DNA from: Chloroflexota bacterium
GTDB taxonomy: Bacteria > Chloroflexota > Anaerolineae > Anaerolineales > Anaerolineaceae
Length of the DNA: 37,248 nt
Assembly: GCA_012514645.1 (NCBI GenBank)
Contig: JAAYZW010000005.1
Location: forward strand, 1 to 37,248
Direction of reading: 5' to 3'
This document shows, one piece after another, positions 24,384-32,675 of the stretch. The position numbers and the translations under genes were made by a program. Each line of letters begins with the position of its first letter. Positions within the stretch are counted from its first letter, which is position 1. Under the pieces are notes generated by a model. The model was not told where the DNA came from. It did no database searches and saw only the letters and a program-made list of their open reading frames with translations.

Positions 24384-24788
24384 TTGGAAGCTTGTATTTT
24401 TTGCTCAATAGCTAATAAACAAATACCTTCAGCAATTGTCCGTGAGAGTGAAACCTGCCTCGCTTTTTTGGATAATAGCCCAAACGCTGCTTATCACACG
24501 CTCATCATCCCAAAAGCGCATTATGAGAATATGATTGATGTCCCCCTGCCTGTTCTCCAGGATGTAACAGAAATGATGCACCAGGTTTGTCAGCTCTATT
24601 CACAAAAAATCGGGATAGACAGCTTCCAGTTCTTCAACAACGCTGGACCGCACAGCGCTCAATCTGTCTTGCACCTGCATTTTCACGTTCTTCCGCGCTA
24701 TCAAGGTGACCCAATCAAATTTTCCGCCCCGCGCATGCCTGATTTGGTCAAACAATATCCCGAAATGCTTGCACGACTACGCGCGTAA
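24384..24788 (+). CDS. HIT-family nucleotide hydrolase (Hint-like), TTG start
   Basis: 134 residues. MEACIFCSIANKQIPSAIV opens the protein, with the F-C-x-I-x-x-x-x-x-P pattern of HINT proteins; the histidine triad is HLHFH (H97, H99, H101) followed by VLPRY. HIT proteins hydrolyse phosphoramidates or AMP-linked substrates such as AMP-lysine; the exact substrate is open. The start is TTG 24384, five bases after GAGGAG (24373-24378), which is part of the preceding gene's last codons; an ATG further upstream (24336) would overlap that gene by 46 bp. Last gene of the cluster that starts at 20813. Confidence 0.9.
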   Translation: MEACIFCSIANKQIPSAIVRESETCLAFLDNSPNAAYHTLIIPKAHYENMIDVPLPVLQDVTEMMHQVCQLYSQKIGIDSFQFFNNAGPHSAQSVLHLHFHVLPRYQGDPIKFSAPRMPDLVKQYPEMLARLRA

Positions 24789-24790
24789 CT

Positions 24791-25024
24791 CCTGTCCGGC
24801 AGCCTGTCATTGCGAGCGCAGCGAAACAATCAAAATCCTGTCTGGCAGCCTGTCATTGCGATAAAACCCTGTCCAGCAACCTGTCATTGCGAGCGAAGCG
24901 AAGCAATCTAAAAAATTACGCAAACAAACTTTCTCCCTCTTATCAGCCGTTACGAGTTGTAAGCCAGGATTTTAGATTGCTTCACACTCGAAGAGTACTG
25001 CTAAAAAGAGGTTCGCAATGACAG
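24791..25024. repeat. Cluster of GCGAAGC-type dispersed repeats, three direct copies and one inverted
   Basis: Three tandem units begin CCTGTC-GGCAGCCTGTCATTGCGA-like: about 24791-24836, 24837-24866 (truncated) and 24867-24912. The third ends GAGCGAAGCGAAGCAATCTAAA. Further right, 24971-25024 reads TTTAGATTGCTTC ... TCGCAATGACAGA, the inverted form of the same ends. Related elements (TCATTGCGAGCGAAGCGAAGCAATC) are dispersed in many bacterial genomes. The stretch fills the 277 bp between the HIT gene and the convergent ABC operon and probably carries terminator-like structure for both. Confidence 0.75.
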
Positions 25025-25065
25025 ATTTTGTGTCTTTCTGAGGCTCGGTTGCAAGTGCAATAAAA

Positions 25066-25767
25066 TTACTCTATACTTGTCGCATTAAACCTATCAAAAT
25101 TCCAATATTGCCAGCCTGTTAGAACGAAGAGTCCTAAAGTAACCAGTGAAAGTGCTAATTTGTTTTCCCATAAGGTTTCGGCTGGCATAAGACCCCGAGA
25201 GATTGCAAAGTCTGCAAAGGGAAAGAAACGAGGTTTGAGGATCTTCAAAGCGCTGCTCGGCATTAAAACACAATAATTCCAGAAAAAAAGTCCGATGATC
25301 ATTCCAGCTGTACTTGATGAGGTCAAAACGCTGACGAAAGACATCAGGGCAAGCATCAGAAGATTTGGCACCAGGTACGCGAAAATCATCTCAGCAGAAG
25401 CGGCTTGTGGATAAAATAAATTGAAGGCACCAAGAATAATCGTTATGTAAAGAGCGGTTGAGAAAACGACCATTCCAAGTCGCCATAGCCATAAGGCAAT
25501 AATCCTTTTCCGGCTCATGGAAAATTGATAACTGTTTCCAGAAAATTCGCGCAAGACCACCATGTTTCCAACTATGCTGATAGCTAACGGGAACAAAACG
25601 CTCAGGCTCATGCTCAGCCAGGTTAATCGCTCGGGGTTATCATAACCTGCACTAACTAAAACGGCAGTGATAACAGTAAAACCGAGAAAAATCCATGGCA
25701 ACTCTCCAACGATGTTAAAGAATTCGATACGAACTCTCCTTAATATTGAGTTTAGATTAATTTCCAC
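25066..25767 (-). CDS. ABC-2 type transporter membrane subunit (second permease)
   Basis: About 233 residues with six membrane helices (WIFLGFTVITAVLVSAGY, LFPLAISIVGNMVVL, MVVFSTALYITIILGAF, FAYLVPNLLMLALMSFVSVL, GMIIGLFFWNYCVLM, LALSLVTLGLFVLTGW) and the order typical of ABC-2 permeases. The start is GTG 25767, with GTGAGGA a few bases upstream, overlapping the upstream permease gene by 11 bp; an ATG at 25815 would overlap far more. It is the third gene of the ATPase-permease-permease operon. Substrate unknown. Confidence 0.75.
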   Translation of the reverse strand: MEINLNSILRRVRIEFFNIVGELPWIFLGFTVITAVLVSAGYDNPERLTWLSMSLSVLFPLAISIVGNMVVLREFSGNSYQFSMSRKRIIALWLWRLGMVVFSTALYITIILGAFNLFYPQAASAEMIFAYLVPNLLMLALMSFVSVLTSSSTAGMIIGLFFWNYCVLMPSSALKILKPRFFPFADFAISRGLMPAETLWENKLALSLVTLGLFVLTGWQYWNFDRFNATSIE

Positions 25768-27832
25768 AATCCTCACCAATCTCTTCAAGTTCCAGTCCGC
25801 TGATCTCGAAAACAAGCTGAGACAAATCAGATTTAGTCAATATTTGCTGCGAATATCTTTCCTTTGCCAGCTTTAGCAAGCTCCAAAAATCAGCTGAACC
25901 AGCACAACGGTCAAAATTTGCCAGCTGGATTAGCGTTTGACTGTCTTCGCTGCTTAAAAAATAATCCAGAGAAACCCAGACCTGTTGATCGTTCATTGAA
26001 TTGCTGTATTGCTCAACCAAGGCTTCTAAATCCAAGTCGTAGAAGCCGGATTTGGCGACCGCTTTGTTACTGGCATAAAAAATTAAGGGGATGATGCTCG
26101 AATCTCCAAATTTGGCTTCGTATTGAGAAGGCAAATTATCAAGAACCAAGGCACTGGACAATTCCGGACAGGCATCTTCGCCACACCACCAGGCTCCCAA
26201 TAGATCGCTAAGCGCCAATTGTTGCAGTTTCGCTGGGTCGTCTTCTTGCATAATACGAAAATTTAATCGTTCAGGTAAGAAGATCGTTTCATCATCATGC
26301 AAACTGTTCTTGATAAGAGGCGTAACAATGATTTCTGAGATGGCAAATTCCTTCGGTCCTAAAATAGATTCAAGGGTCACCGCAGCCTGAGCAAAATTAA
26401 CCGTTTCTCTGATTCGTATATTGCTCGCTGTTTTTGGCAAAACGAGCTGTACTCCGTTTTGCATTTCTTCCCGATAATTATTGCCAGCAATCAGAAGCAT
26501 TTCAGAATCGGTAGACTTCCATTCGTATTCTCGGAGGTCCCCCGTTTCCCGATTTTGATTTGCGGTGGAATAAACAATTTCCAGGTTCTTAGGAAGGCTA
26601 ACTTTCACCTCATCAGGCGTGCAGTTGGAAAAAGGATGCCATTCACCATTTTTCAATAAAAGCACCATATCCTTGTCAATATGTCCGCCGGGTGCAAAAC
26701 CAAGCATTTCCTCACTGTGATTCAGCTGGAATATTAAGGAATAGGAATAATATGGAGCAATAAATTGACCCGAATAGCTGATTTGATAATCACCTCCTTC
26801 TGAGTCTTCGATTTTAAAATTATCATTCATCATGCCAGCATTCAGGCTCAGAAATTCTTGAATCTTTAGTGGAGAAGAGCTTTTTATCTGGGCTAATCCA
26901 GTAATTTCAGTCCCATTCCCACTGATTTCGAGTTCCACTTTATAACTATTGAGACTTTCGCAGATCTGCAGCTGAGCCTGCCTTGAGTTTGAGTTTGGTT
27001 CAGCTAAGATTAACTCGCGCTGCCGGTTTACTTGCTGCCCAAGCCAGACAGTTGCCATTAATAACGCAATGGAAAGGATTGAAAAACCACCAACAGCCAA
27101 TGGTTTTAGTTTAGAAGGATTCCAGGGCAGTCTGATTCGGGCAATTAGTAGCGCAAGCAAGAGCAATACCATTGACAAAGCCAGGATATAAGCGCGGTTG
27201 AAAAGCAAGGGCAAGCGTTGGGGTCCAAACATGATGATTTCAGAAGTGAAGCCAGGGTCAGGGGCAAAGGTTAACAAATCCATCGTGCTGCTCATTCTGA
27301 ATGAAACCGTACTAAAAGCGAGGAGGATGGCAATCATGCTGGCAAGCGATTGCCGAATGATAGTCGACACCAGTGTGCAAAAGATAATTACGAATATATA
27401 GGAAGGTAACAAGAAAAACAGCCAGATCCTGAGACTGGGCATAACTTGCTCAAACCCAATGTTTATTCCAATACAGCCCAGGTAGATAATCAGAGTTGGC
27501 AGAAGGAAGGAAAAGAAACCTAAAAGACCAGCGAGTATTTTTGACAACAAGAAATTGTTTCCAAATTTATTGTGACTCCAAAGATAAGTGTGTTTGTTGG
27601 TCAGTTCAATAAAAAAGAAACGAACATAAACAATTACAAAGATCAAGGGCGAGAGCATACCCAGATAACTGGATGCATTTGCAGAAGAAACCAAAGGGTG
27701 CCTGTCTGCCAAAGATACTGGGCTTTGATAAGTGAAGACAACAATCAGCATTAAAAGCGCAAAAAGCCAATTGACCTTGTCCTGGATAAATAACTTGTAT
27801 TGGACTTTCAGCCCCTGAAAAAAAATTTTCAT
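25757..27832 (-). CDS. ABC-2 permease fused to a large extracytoplasmic domain resembling a zinc-less M1 peptidase
   Basis: About 691 residues. The N-terminal half has six membrane helices (residues about 15-260), with a seventh at about 265-290 (LAVGGFSILSIALLMATVWLG); the remaining about 400 residues have no membrane segment and should lie outside. The outer part shows a beta-sandwich-like start (YKVELEISGNGTEITGLAQI) similar to the N-domain of M1 aminopeptidases, and LSDLLGAWWCGEDACPE at about 541-557, at the place where M1 enzymes have HE-x2-HQWWG. The two His and Glu are absent, so it is unlikely to be a peptidase. ATG 27832 overlaps the ATPase stop as ATGA and follows AAAGAGG. The M1 link is inference; a binding or sensing role is possible. 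Confidence 0.75.
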   Translation of the reverse strand: MKIFFQGLKVQYKLFIQDKVNWLFALLMLIVVFTYQSPVSLADRHPLVSSANASSYLGMLSPLIFVIVYVRFFFIELTNKHTYLWSHNKFGNNFLLSKILAGLLGFFSFLLPTLIIYLGCIGINIGFEQVMPSLRIWLFFLLPSYIFVIIFCTLVSTIIRQSLASMIAILLAFSTVSFRMSSTMDLLTFAPDPGFTSEIIMFGPQRLPLLFNRAYILALSMVLLLLALLIARIRLPWNPSKLKPLAVGGFSILSIALLMATVWLGQQVNRQRELILAEPNSNSRQAQLQICESLNSYKVELEISGNGTEITGLAQIKSSSPLKIQEFLSLNAGMMNDNFKIEDSEGGDYQISYSGQFIAPYYSYSLIFQLNHSEEMLGFAPGGHIDKDMVLLLKNGEWHPFSNCTPDEVKVSLPKNLEIVYSTANQNRETGDLREYEWKSTDSEMLLIAGNNYREEMQNGVQLVLPKTASNIRIRETVNFAQAAVTLESILGPKEFAISEIIVTPLIKNSLHDDETIFLPERLNFRIMQEDDPAKLQQLALSDLLGAWWCGEDACPELSSALVLDNLPSQYEAKFGDSSIIPLIFYASNKAVAKSGFYDLDLEALVEQYSNSMNDQQVWVSLDYFLSSEDSQTLIQLANFDRCAGSADFWSLLKLAKERYSQQILTKSDLSQLVFEISGLELEEIGEDCGN

Positions 27833-28713
27833 GATGCCTCTTTCCAATCATTCTGATGAATCGTCAACATGTAAGCATCTTCAAGGGTTGGGTTAATCGC
27901 ATGGCTGCCTTCTGCCGGAGTTCTTTTTCCTGGAACATAGCGCACTTCAATATCATTGCTCTCCGGCAGGATCATAAAAGAAATGATCAGGTTTTCGCCT
28001 TTGAAAGCCTCCCAAGCTTGATTCTTGACCACAGTTGTCCAAATATTGCCTTCAGCTTTATGAACGAAATCTTGTACTTGCCCGGAAAAAACCAGGCTGC
28101 CTTGGTTGAGCACGAAGAGGTTTTTAGTAGATGAGGTGATATCTTCGGTGATATGAGTGGAAAGTAAAACAGTTTTTTCCAAGCCTATTTCTGAAAAAAG
28201 GTTCCTGAACCGCACCCTTTCTTCCGGGTCGAGACCCGCAGTGGGTTCGTCTGCCAGAATCACCTGGGGGTTGTGGACCAAAGCCTGGGCAACAACCAGG
28301 CGCTGCTTCATCCCCCCTGAAAAAGAGCCAATTTTTTGCTTCTTGACTGAGCTTAGATTCACTCTTTCCAGCATTTCTTCAATATGCTTTTTGTTCAGAT
28401 CTTTACCCGACAGCAAGAGCATATATTCTAAAAATTCGGTTGGGTTGAGACGGTTATAGAGGTTATATTCCTGAGGGATGACCCCAATTAGCTTGCGTAC
28501 TTCGGATGGATCTTTTACCGTATCGTGCTCGTATACCCGGGCTGTCCCTGAAGTGGGTTTAAGCAAACAACTCAGAATTTTCATCAGAGTCGACTTTCCG
28601 GCTCCATTGGGACCGAGTAACCCGAAAACTCCCCGCCCAATTGTGAAATTGACTTCCCTGAGAGCGATCTTTTTACCATAGTTTTTTGTTAGTGCATTGG
28701 TTTCTATTATCAT
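27829..28713 (-). CDS. ABC transporter ATP-binding protein
   Basis: 294 residues. Walker A GPNGAGKST (34-42), Q-loop IPQEYNLYNRL, signature FSGGMKQRL, Walker B VILADEPTAGLD and the switch His in LLSTHIT are all present, so it should be an active ATPase. The C-terminal about 80 residues (after residue 210) form an extra domain as in the bacitracin/drug-exporter (DRA/CcmA-like) subfamily. It powers the two permeases coded downstream. It is the first gene after the terminator at 28813-28840, so it should have its own promoter in 28714-28812. Confidence 0.93.
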   Translation of the reverse strand: MIIETNALTKNYGKKIALREVNFTIGRGVFGLLGPNGAGKSTLMKILSCLLKPTSGTARVYEHDTVKDPSEVRKLIGVIPQEYNLYNRLNPTEFLEYMLLLSGKDLNKKHIEEMLERVNLSSVKKQKIGSFSGGMKQRLVVAQALVHNPQVILADEPTAGLDPEERVRFRNLFSEIGLEKTVLLSTHITEDITSSTKNLFVLNQGSLVFSGQVQDFVHKAEGNIWTTVVKNQAWEAFKGENLIISFMILPESNDIEVRYVPGKRTPAEGSHAINPTLEDAYMLTIHQNDWKEAS

Positions 28714-28812
28714 TTTTCCAACTTTTCTAATTTTGGATTTGCATCATTCATATTCTTTTAACGAATCAGAAATCGATATGTTACATTTTGCCTGGAGGGA
28801 TGTTGAGAAATA

Positions 28813-28840
28813 TAAAAAACCTGCCAAGGCAGGTCTTTTA
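28813..28840 (-). terminator. Intrinsic terminator after the anti-sigma gene
   Basis: On the minus strand ACCTGCC-TT-GGCAGGT (28834 down to 28819) is followed by TTTTTAT. It lies 29 bp after the stop of the anti-sigma gene and separates the sigma/anti-sigma unit from the ABC operon. Confidence 0.8.
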
Positions 28841-28862
28841 TATGGAAAGTTCAGGAAAAAGA

Positions 28863-29651
28863 CTAATTGTTCTTAATTCCCTGAGCAACCTTCAGGACTT
28901 CTTCTTTGGGCAGGTTGGCGTTGACTATAAAAGTTCGGTTTCCTTCGGTCCAAATCAGATTACTTTCGCCATCGTTCAGGCTAAATACCGCCACCTTGTC
29001 GTTCACATATTCAATTGAATTTGCCTTCATTTCCTGTTCGAAATCAATCAAATCGACCGAATCATAAATTTCTAAAGCCAGAATCTTCCTAGAGGTATTC
29101 TGGAAGCGGAAAGTTGAGACAGGATAGTTGTTTTCGATCCGCACCAAGCTAAAACCTTCGGGCAGATAGGAAAGCTGGTAAGAATCGGAAGCAAAAGCTA
29201 CTTCTAAATTAGTGTTATAAACCGTGACAGCTTCGTTTTGAACCGGGATTTGGGTGATGCCAAACAATTGCAGATCGTAAGGATAGTTTGTCTGGGACAA
29301 AACAAGTTGCGCATAACCTGGGTTATTTTCGATTAGTCTGACAGAGAGCAAGTTTTGAATCGCACGGGGAAAGAAAAGATAAATCAGAAAAACGGCAATT
29401 ACCACCCATCCGGCAAGACGGTTATAGCCAGCATATAGTTTTTGAAAGCTCAGTTTCCAGTTTCTTTTTTCAGCTTTAATCCCAATCATTCTTTCTATTT
29501 TACGATTGAACTTTTTGGAAGGAAGAAACGCGGGGTTCAGAGCTTCCTGCTCAAGTTTTTCGCTCTCTATCTTGGCAACTTCGAGCATCGCTGCTCTAAA
29601 TAGCTGCTCTATTCTTTCGTTTTCGTATTTATCTTTCATCTTGATGCTCAT
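28863..29651 (-). CDS. Membrane-anchored putative anti-sigma factor (DUF4367-like C-domain)
   Basis: 262 residues: a charged cytoplasmic N-terminal region of about 80 residues, one membrane helix (about 80-98, LAGWVVIAVFLIYLFF) and an outer domain of about 160 residues. The outer domain shows SYLPEGFSLVRIENNYPVST ... TFRFQNTSRKILALEI ... LIWTEGNRTFIVNANL, resembling DUF4367, a domain often coded beside ECF sigma factors. It would hold the sigma factor coded just upstream at the membrane. Overlap with the sigma gene is 23 bp with this ATG, or 11 bp if the ATG at 29639 is used; neither has a good Shine-Dalgarno. No zinc-binding ZAS motif (H-x3-C-x2-C) is visible, so the anti-sigma role is inferred from context. 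Confidence 0.7.
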   Translation of the reverse strand: MSIKMKDKYENERIEQLFRAAMLEVAKIESEKLEQEALNPAFLPSKKFNRKIERMIGIKAEKRNWKLSFQKLYAGYNRLAGWVVIAVFLIYLFFPRAIQNLLSVRLIENNPGYAQLVLSQTNYPYDLQLFGITQIPVQNEAVTVYNTNLEVAFASDSYQLSYLPEGFSLVRIENNYPVSTFRFQNTSRKILALEIYDSVDLIDFEQEMKANSIEYVNDKVAVFSLNDGESNLIWTEGNRTFIVNANLPKEEVLKVAQGIKNN

Positions 29652-30201
29652 TTTTATAAATTGCTAATGCTTTTAGTTTTGCCCGATGGAGCCGGACCCG
29701 TAAGGCGTTTTCTTTGATACCGAGCATACCGGCTATGTCTTTGTTGCTCCATTCCAAAATATACTTTGCTTTAAGAATATTCTGATCGCTTTCTGGCAAT
29801 TTCAGGAGAGCCTGAACAAATTGTCTGATATTTACCTTCTCCCAGTCTTCGTCCTCAAGGCTTATCGGATTTACAAAGCTTTCTTCAAAATTATCCTCGA
29901 ATTCAGAGAAATTTACACTGGGCTTTCGATGGTTTTTTCTCAACTGGTCGATCGCAACGCTTTTAACTACATTAACGATGTATCCGGGCAATATGTTACG
30001 CTCCAGGCTTCGTAACTTCGGTAAATATTTCATCATCTTTAGGTAACTTTGCTGAACCACGTCGTCAATTTGGTCTTGGTCATTGAAATATCGGCAGGCG
30101 TGGTTATAAATTAGCAGATTAAATTCCTTATAGATTCTTTCCATAAATTGTTGGTCGTCTTCCCCATCAACAGAAAGGGGCATTAATCGTGCAATAGACA
30201 A
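29629..30201 (-). CDS. ECF-type sigma-70 family RNA polymerase sigma factor, TTG start
   Basis: 190 residues. Region 2 is seen in FNLLIYNHACRYFNDQDQIDDVVQQSYLKMMKYL and ILPGYIVNVVKSVAIDQLRK; region 4 in LKLPESDQNILKAKYILEWSNKDIAGMLGIKENALRVRLHRAKLKAL, a helix-turn-helix with the usual ECF spacing. Between them is an acidic linker (EFEDNFEESF). The start is TTG 30201 with a strong AGGAGG seven bases upstream; the next ATG (30183) is too far from it. It shares an operon with the putative anti-sigma gene downstream. Its target promoters are unknown; the adjacent ABC exporter genes are natural candidates. Confidence 0.88.
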   Translation of the reverse strand: MSIARLMPLSVDGEDDQQFMERIYKEFNLLIYNHACRYFNDQDQIDDVVQQSYLKMMKYLPKLRSLERNILPGYIVNVVKSVAIDQLRKNHRKPSVNFSEFEDNFEESFVNPISLEDEDWEKVNIRQFVQALLKLPESDQNILKAKYILEWSNKDIAGMLGIKENALRVRLHRAKLKALAIYKNEHQDER

Positions 30202-30340
30202 TGTGTCGCCTCCTGGTTCATATCAGCAGGTGTCAATTATACAGCTGTAATTCATTGCTATAAAACATGGAATCCTATTGAATATATTTGGCTACGCGCA
30301 AAACTTGTTCGGTCTTTCTTCTGCCACTTTCCCCATTAAT

Positions 30341-30349
30341 TGATATAAT
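30341..30349 (+). promoter_or_regulatory. Extended -10 promoter (TGATATAAT) of tRNA-Arg and probably ligA
   Basis: TGATATAAT ends 10 nt before the tRNA 5' end. No separate promoter is visible in the 30 bp between the tRNA and ligA, so ligA may depend on this promoter. Confidence 0.6.
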
Positions 30350-30359
30350 AATGGTTCAC

Positions 30360-30431
30360 GTCTCCGTGGCCTAATGGACAAGGCACTGGCCTCCGGAGCC
30401 AGCAATCTGGGTTCGAATCCCAGCGGAGATA
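30360..30431 (+). tRNA. tRNA-Arg (anticodon CCG)
   Basis: Acceptor GTCTCCG/CGGAGAT (terminal G-U pair), D arm GCC/GGC, anticodon stem CTGGC/GCCAG with loop CTCCGGA (anticodon CCG, reads CGG), T arm CTGGG TTCGAAT CCCAG, discriminator A. CCA is not encoded. Confidence 0.95.
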
Positions 30432-30461
30432 TTTTCTTTTTTGTCCATTGCGGAGGTTACC

Positions 30462-32498
30462 ATGACAGCTGATCCCATTGTTATCCACGAAATCGAAGAG
30501 CTGCGCCGCCAGATCAACTATCACAATTACCTCTACAACACCCTCGATCAACCCGAGATCAGCGACTACGACTTTGACCTGCTTTTTAACCGCCTGAAGC
30601 ACCTTGAAGCGCAATATCCTGAACTGATCACACCCGATTCACCCACCCAGAGAGTTGGCAGCAAGCTTTCTGAGAAGTTTCGCAAAGTAAACCATCCCGC
30701 CCCAATTCTCAGCCTGGCGAATGGATTCGGACCCCAGGCGACGATGGATTGGTATGATCGCGTCACCCGGCTAGACCAAAGGGTCGCGCATACCGATTTC
30801 TTCCTCGAGCCAAAGCTGGACGGGCTTACGGTGGTATTGACCTACGACAATGGCATATTTACGCTCGGCGCTACCCGCGGAGATGGCATCGTCGGCGAAG
30901 ATATCACTGAAAACCTCAAAACCCTGCCAACAATCCCGCTTCGCATCCCGCTCAAACCGGGCATCCACGTTCCGGATCATATCGTGTTTCGAGGGGAAGT
31001 TTTTATCACCAAAACCGATTTTGAGAAGCTGAATCAGGAAATGGAAGAGAAAGGACTGAAAGCCTATCTCAACCCCCGCAACACCGCTGCTGGGTCTCTG
31101 CGCCAGCTGGACCCGGCTATCACAGCCCAACGACCACTCAGGCTGTACCTCTACCAGATTGTCGAATCGAGCGAACCCTTCCCGCCCAGCCAGGAAGCTA
31201 TCCTGGAAACAATCGCCTCCTACGGTCTGCCAGTCAACCCGCTGTGGTGGAAAGCCACAAGCATTGGCGAAGCGATCGAAATCTGCGAGCAGCAAGCCAG
31301 CACCCGCCATTCCTGGACTTACGATACTGATGGAATCGTGATTAAGATAAATGATCGCCAACTTTATGAAGACCTGGGTGTCGTGGGCAAAGACCCACGG
31401 GGAGCGATCGCATATAAGTATCCAGGCGAAGAGGTTGAGACCACCTTGCTGGACATCCTCGTCAATGTTGGTCGCACCGGCGTGCTCACCCCCTACGCCG
31501 TCCTGGAGCCGACGCCGATTGGCGGGGTGGTCGTTCGCCAGGCAACCTTGCACAATTTCGATTTCATCGCCGATAAAGACATTCGGGTTGGCGACAGTGT
31601 TTTGCTCAAACGGGCTGGCGAGGTGATCCCCTACATCGTCGCAGCTTTATCCGAAAAACGCGATGGCTTCCAGGTTCCCTATATTCCACCTACGCACTGC
31701 CCATCCTGCGGCGCTCCTGTTGAGAAAGATGAGGGCATGGTTGCCTGGTATTGCATCAATGCCAGTTGCCCGGCGCAGCTTAGCCGCAATATCGAGCATT
31801 TTGCATCCAGGGGAGCGATGGATATTGCCGGCCTGGGCGAAAAGATCGTCCTGCAGCTTGTCGATGCGGGTTTGATCCACTCAACCGCTGATTTGTATCT
31901 CCTAGAGGAATCAGATCTGATCGGACTTGAAAAGTTTGGTCCGAAAAAGGCGCAGAATTTGGTCGAGGCGATCCAGGCTTCCAAAAGCCAGACCCTGCCG
32001 CGTATGATCACAGCTTTAGGGATCAGGGGTGTGGGAGAAGTGGCGGCAGAAAAACTGAACGAGAGTTTTCATGACCTGGACGCTCTTTCAGCGGCGACAG
32101 TTGACGAATTAATGAATGTTGACGGAGTCGGCGAGATCATGGCGCAGGATATCCACGCCTGGTTTACTGAAATCGATAACCAGCAGTTGCTCGAAGCTTT
32201 CAGAGAGGTTGGATTGTGGCCCGCCAGCTTTCCTGCGCCAGTTCAAGGTGCGCGTCCTTTGGATGGGCTGAGTTTCGTCATTACGGGCACTCTTCCATCT
32301 CTATCCCGGGAACAGGCAGAGGTTCTTATTAAAGAGAATGGCGGAAAAGTTATCGGCTCAGTCAGTAAGAAGACTGCTTATTTAGTCTTAGGTGAAAACC
32401 CCGGCTCCAAACACAACAAAGCCCTTCAGCTCGGGGTTCCAATTCTGAGCGAGGATGGTCTGAAGGAATTGATCACATATCTTTCGCAGGGAAAATAA
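30462..32498 (+). CDS. ligA: NAD+-dependent DNA ligase
   Basis: 678 residues, normal LigA length. The Ia domain starts with RRQINYHNYLYNTLDQPEISD; the adenylated lysine is K118 in EPKLDGL, followed by TRGDGIVGEDITENLKT. Later nucleotidyltransferase motifs include DGIVIKIN and AIAYKYPGEE. The OB fold has LVNVGRTGVLTPYAVLEP; the zinc finger has CPSCGAPVEKDEGMVAWYC and NASCP (four Cys); helix-hairpin-helix repeats and a C-terminal BRCT domain (LDGLSFVITGTLPSLSREQA) complete the layout. It seals nicks in replication and repair. ATG 30462 follows GGAGGT by five bases; an ATG at 30441 lies too near the tRNA end and lacks a site. It starts only 30 bp after tRNA-Arg. Confidence 0.97.
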   Translation: MTADPIVIHEIEELRRQINYHNYLYNTLDQPEISDYDFDLLFNRLKHLEAQYPELITPDSPTQRVGSKLSEKFRKVNHPAPILSLANGFGPQATMDWYDRVTRLDQRVAHTDFFLEPKLDGLTVVLTYDNGIFTLGATRGDGIVGEDITENLKTLPTIPLRIPLKPGIHVPDHIVFRGEVFITKTDFEKLNQEMEEKGLKAYLNPRNTAAGSLRQLDPAITAQRPLRLYLYQIVESSEPFPPSQEAILETIASYGLPVNPLWWKATSIGEAIEICEQQASTRHSWTYDTDGIVIKINDRQLYEDLGVVGKDPRGAIAYKYPGEEVETTLLDILVNVGRTGVLTPYAVLEPTPIGGVVVRQATLHNFDFIADKDIRVGDSVLLKRAGEVIPYIVAALSEKRDGFQVPYIPPTHCPSCGAPVEKDEGMVAWYCINASCPAQLSRNIEHFASRGAMDIAGLGEKIVLQLVDAGLIHSTADLYLLEESDLIGLEKFGPKKAQNLVEAIQASKSQTLPRMITALGIRGVGEVAAEKLNESFHDLDALSAATVDELMNVDGVGEIMAQDIHAWFTEIDNQQLLEAFREVGLWPASFPAPVQGARPLDGLSFVITGTLPSLSREQAEVLIKENGGKVIGSVSKKTAYLVLGENPGSKHNKALQLGVPILSEDGLKELITYLSQGK

Positions 32499-32644
32499 TT
32501 TAACACTTTTTTTAGCAATTTAGTGACCTTTGCATTTCCCCTATTGCTTGGGTGTTACGTGACAGAACCCCTAAATATTCGTAAATACTTTTCGCTACAC
32601 TTACATCGCAGTGAGCCAGCTTCCTCCGTAGAGCCAGATAATAA

Positions 32645-32671
32645 TGAAAAAAGCCCTCAGACTGAGGGCTT
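32645..32671 (-). terminator. Intrinsic terminator of the tmRNA gene
   Basis: On the minus strand AAGCCCTCA (32671-32663) and TGAGGGCTT (32659-32651) form a perfect 9-bp stem with a 3-nt loop, followed by TTTT. It lies 4 nt after the mature 3' end. The 146 bp between it and ligA shows no gene. Confidence 0.85.
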
Positions 32672-32675
32672 GAGG

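Noticed and set aside
24791-24912. Possible CRISPR-like array of three direct repeats
   Set aside because: Unit spacing is uneven, one unit is truncated, there are no spacers of constant length, and an inverted copy follows; this is a dispersed palindromic repeat.
30336-30614. Minus-strand open frame across tRNA-Arg and the ligA start
   Set aside because: Antisense of the tRNA gene and of ligA; no Shine-Dalgarno and the peptide has the typical tRNA-antisense look.
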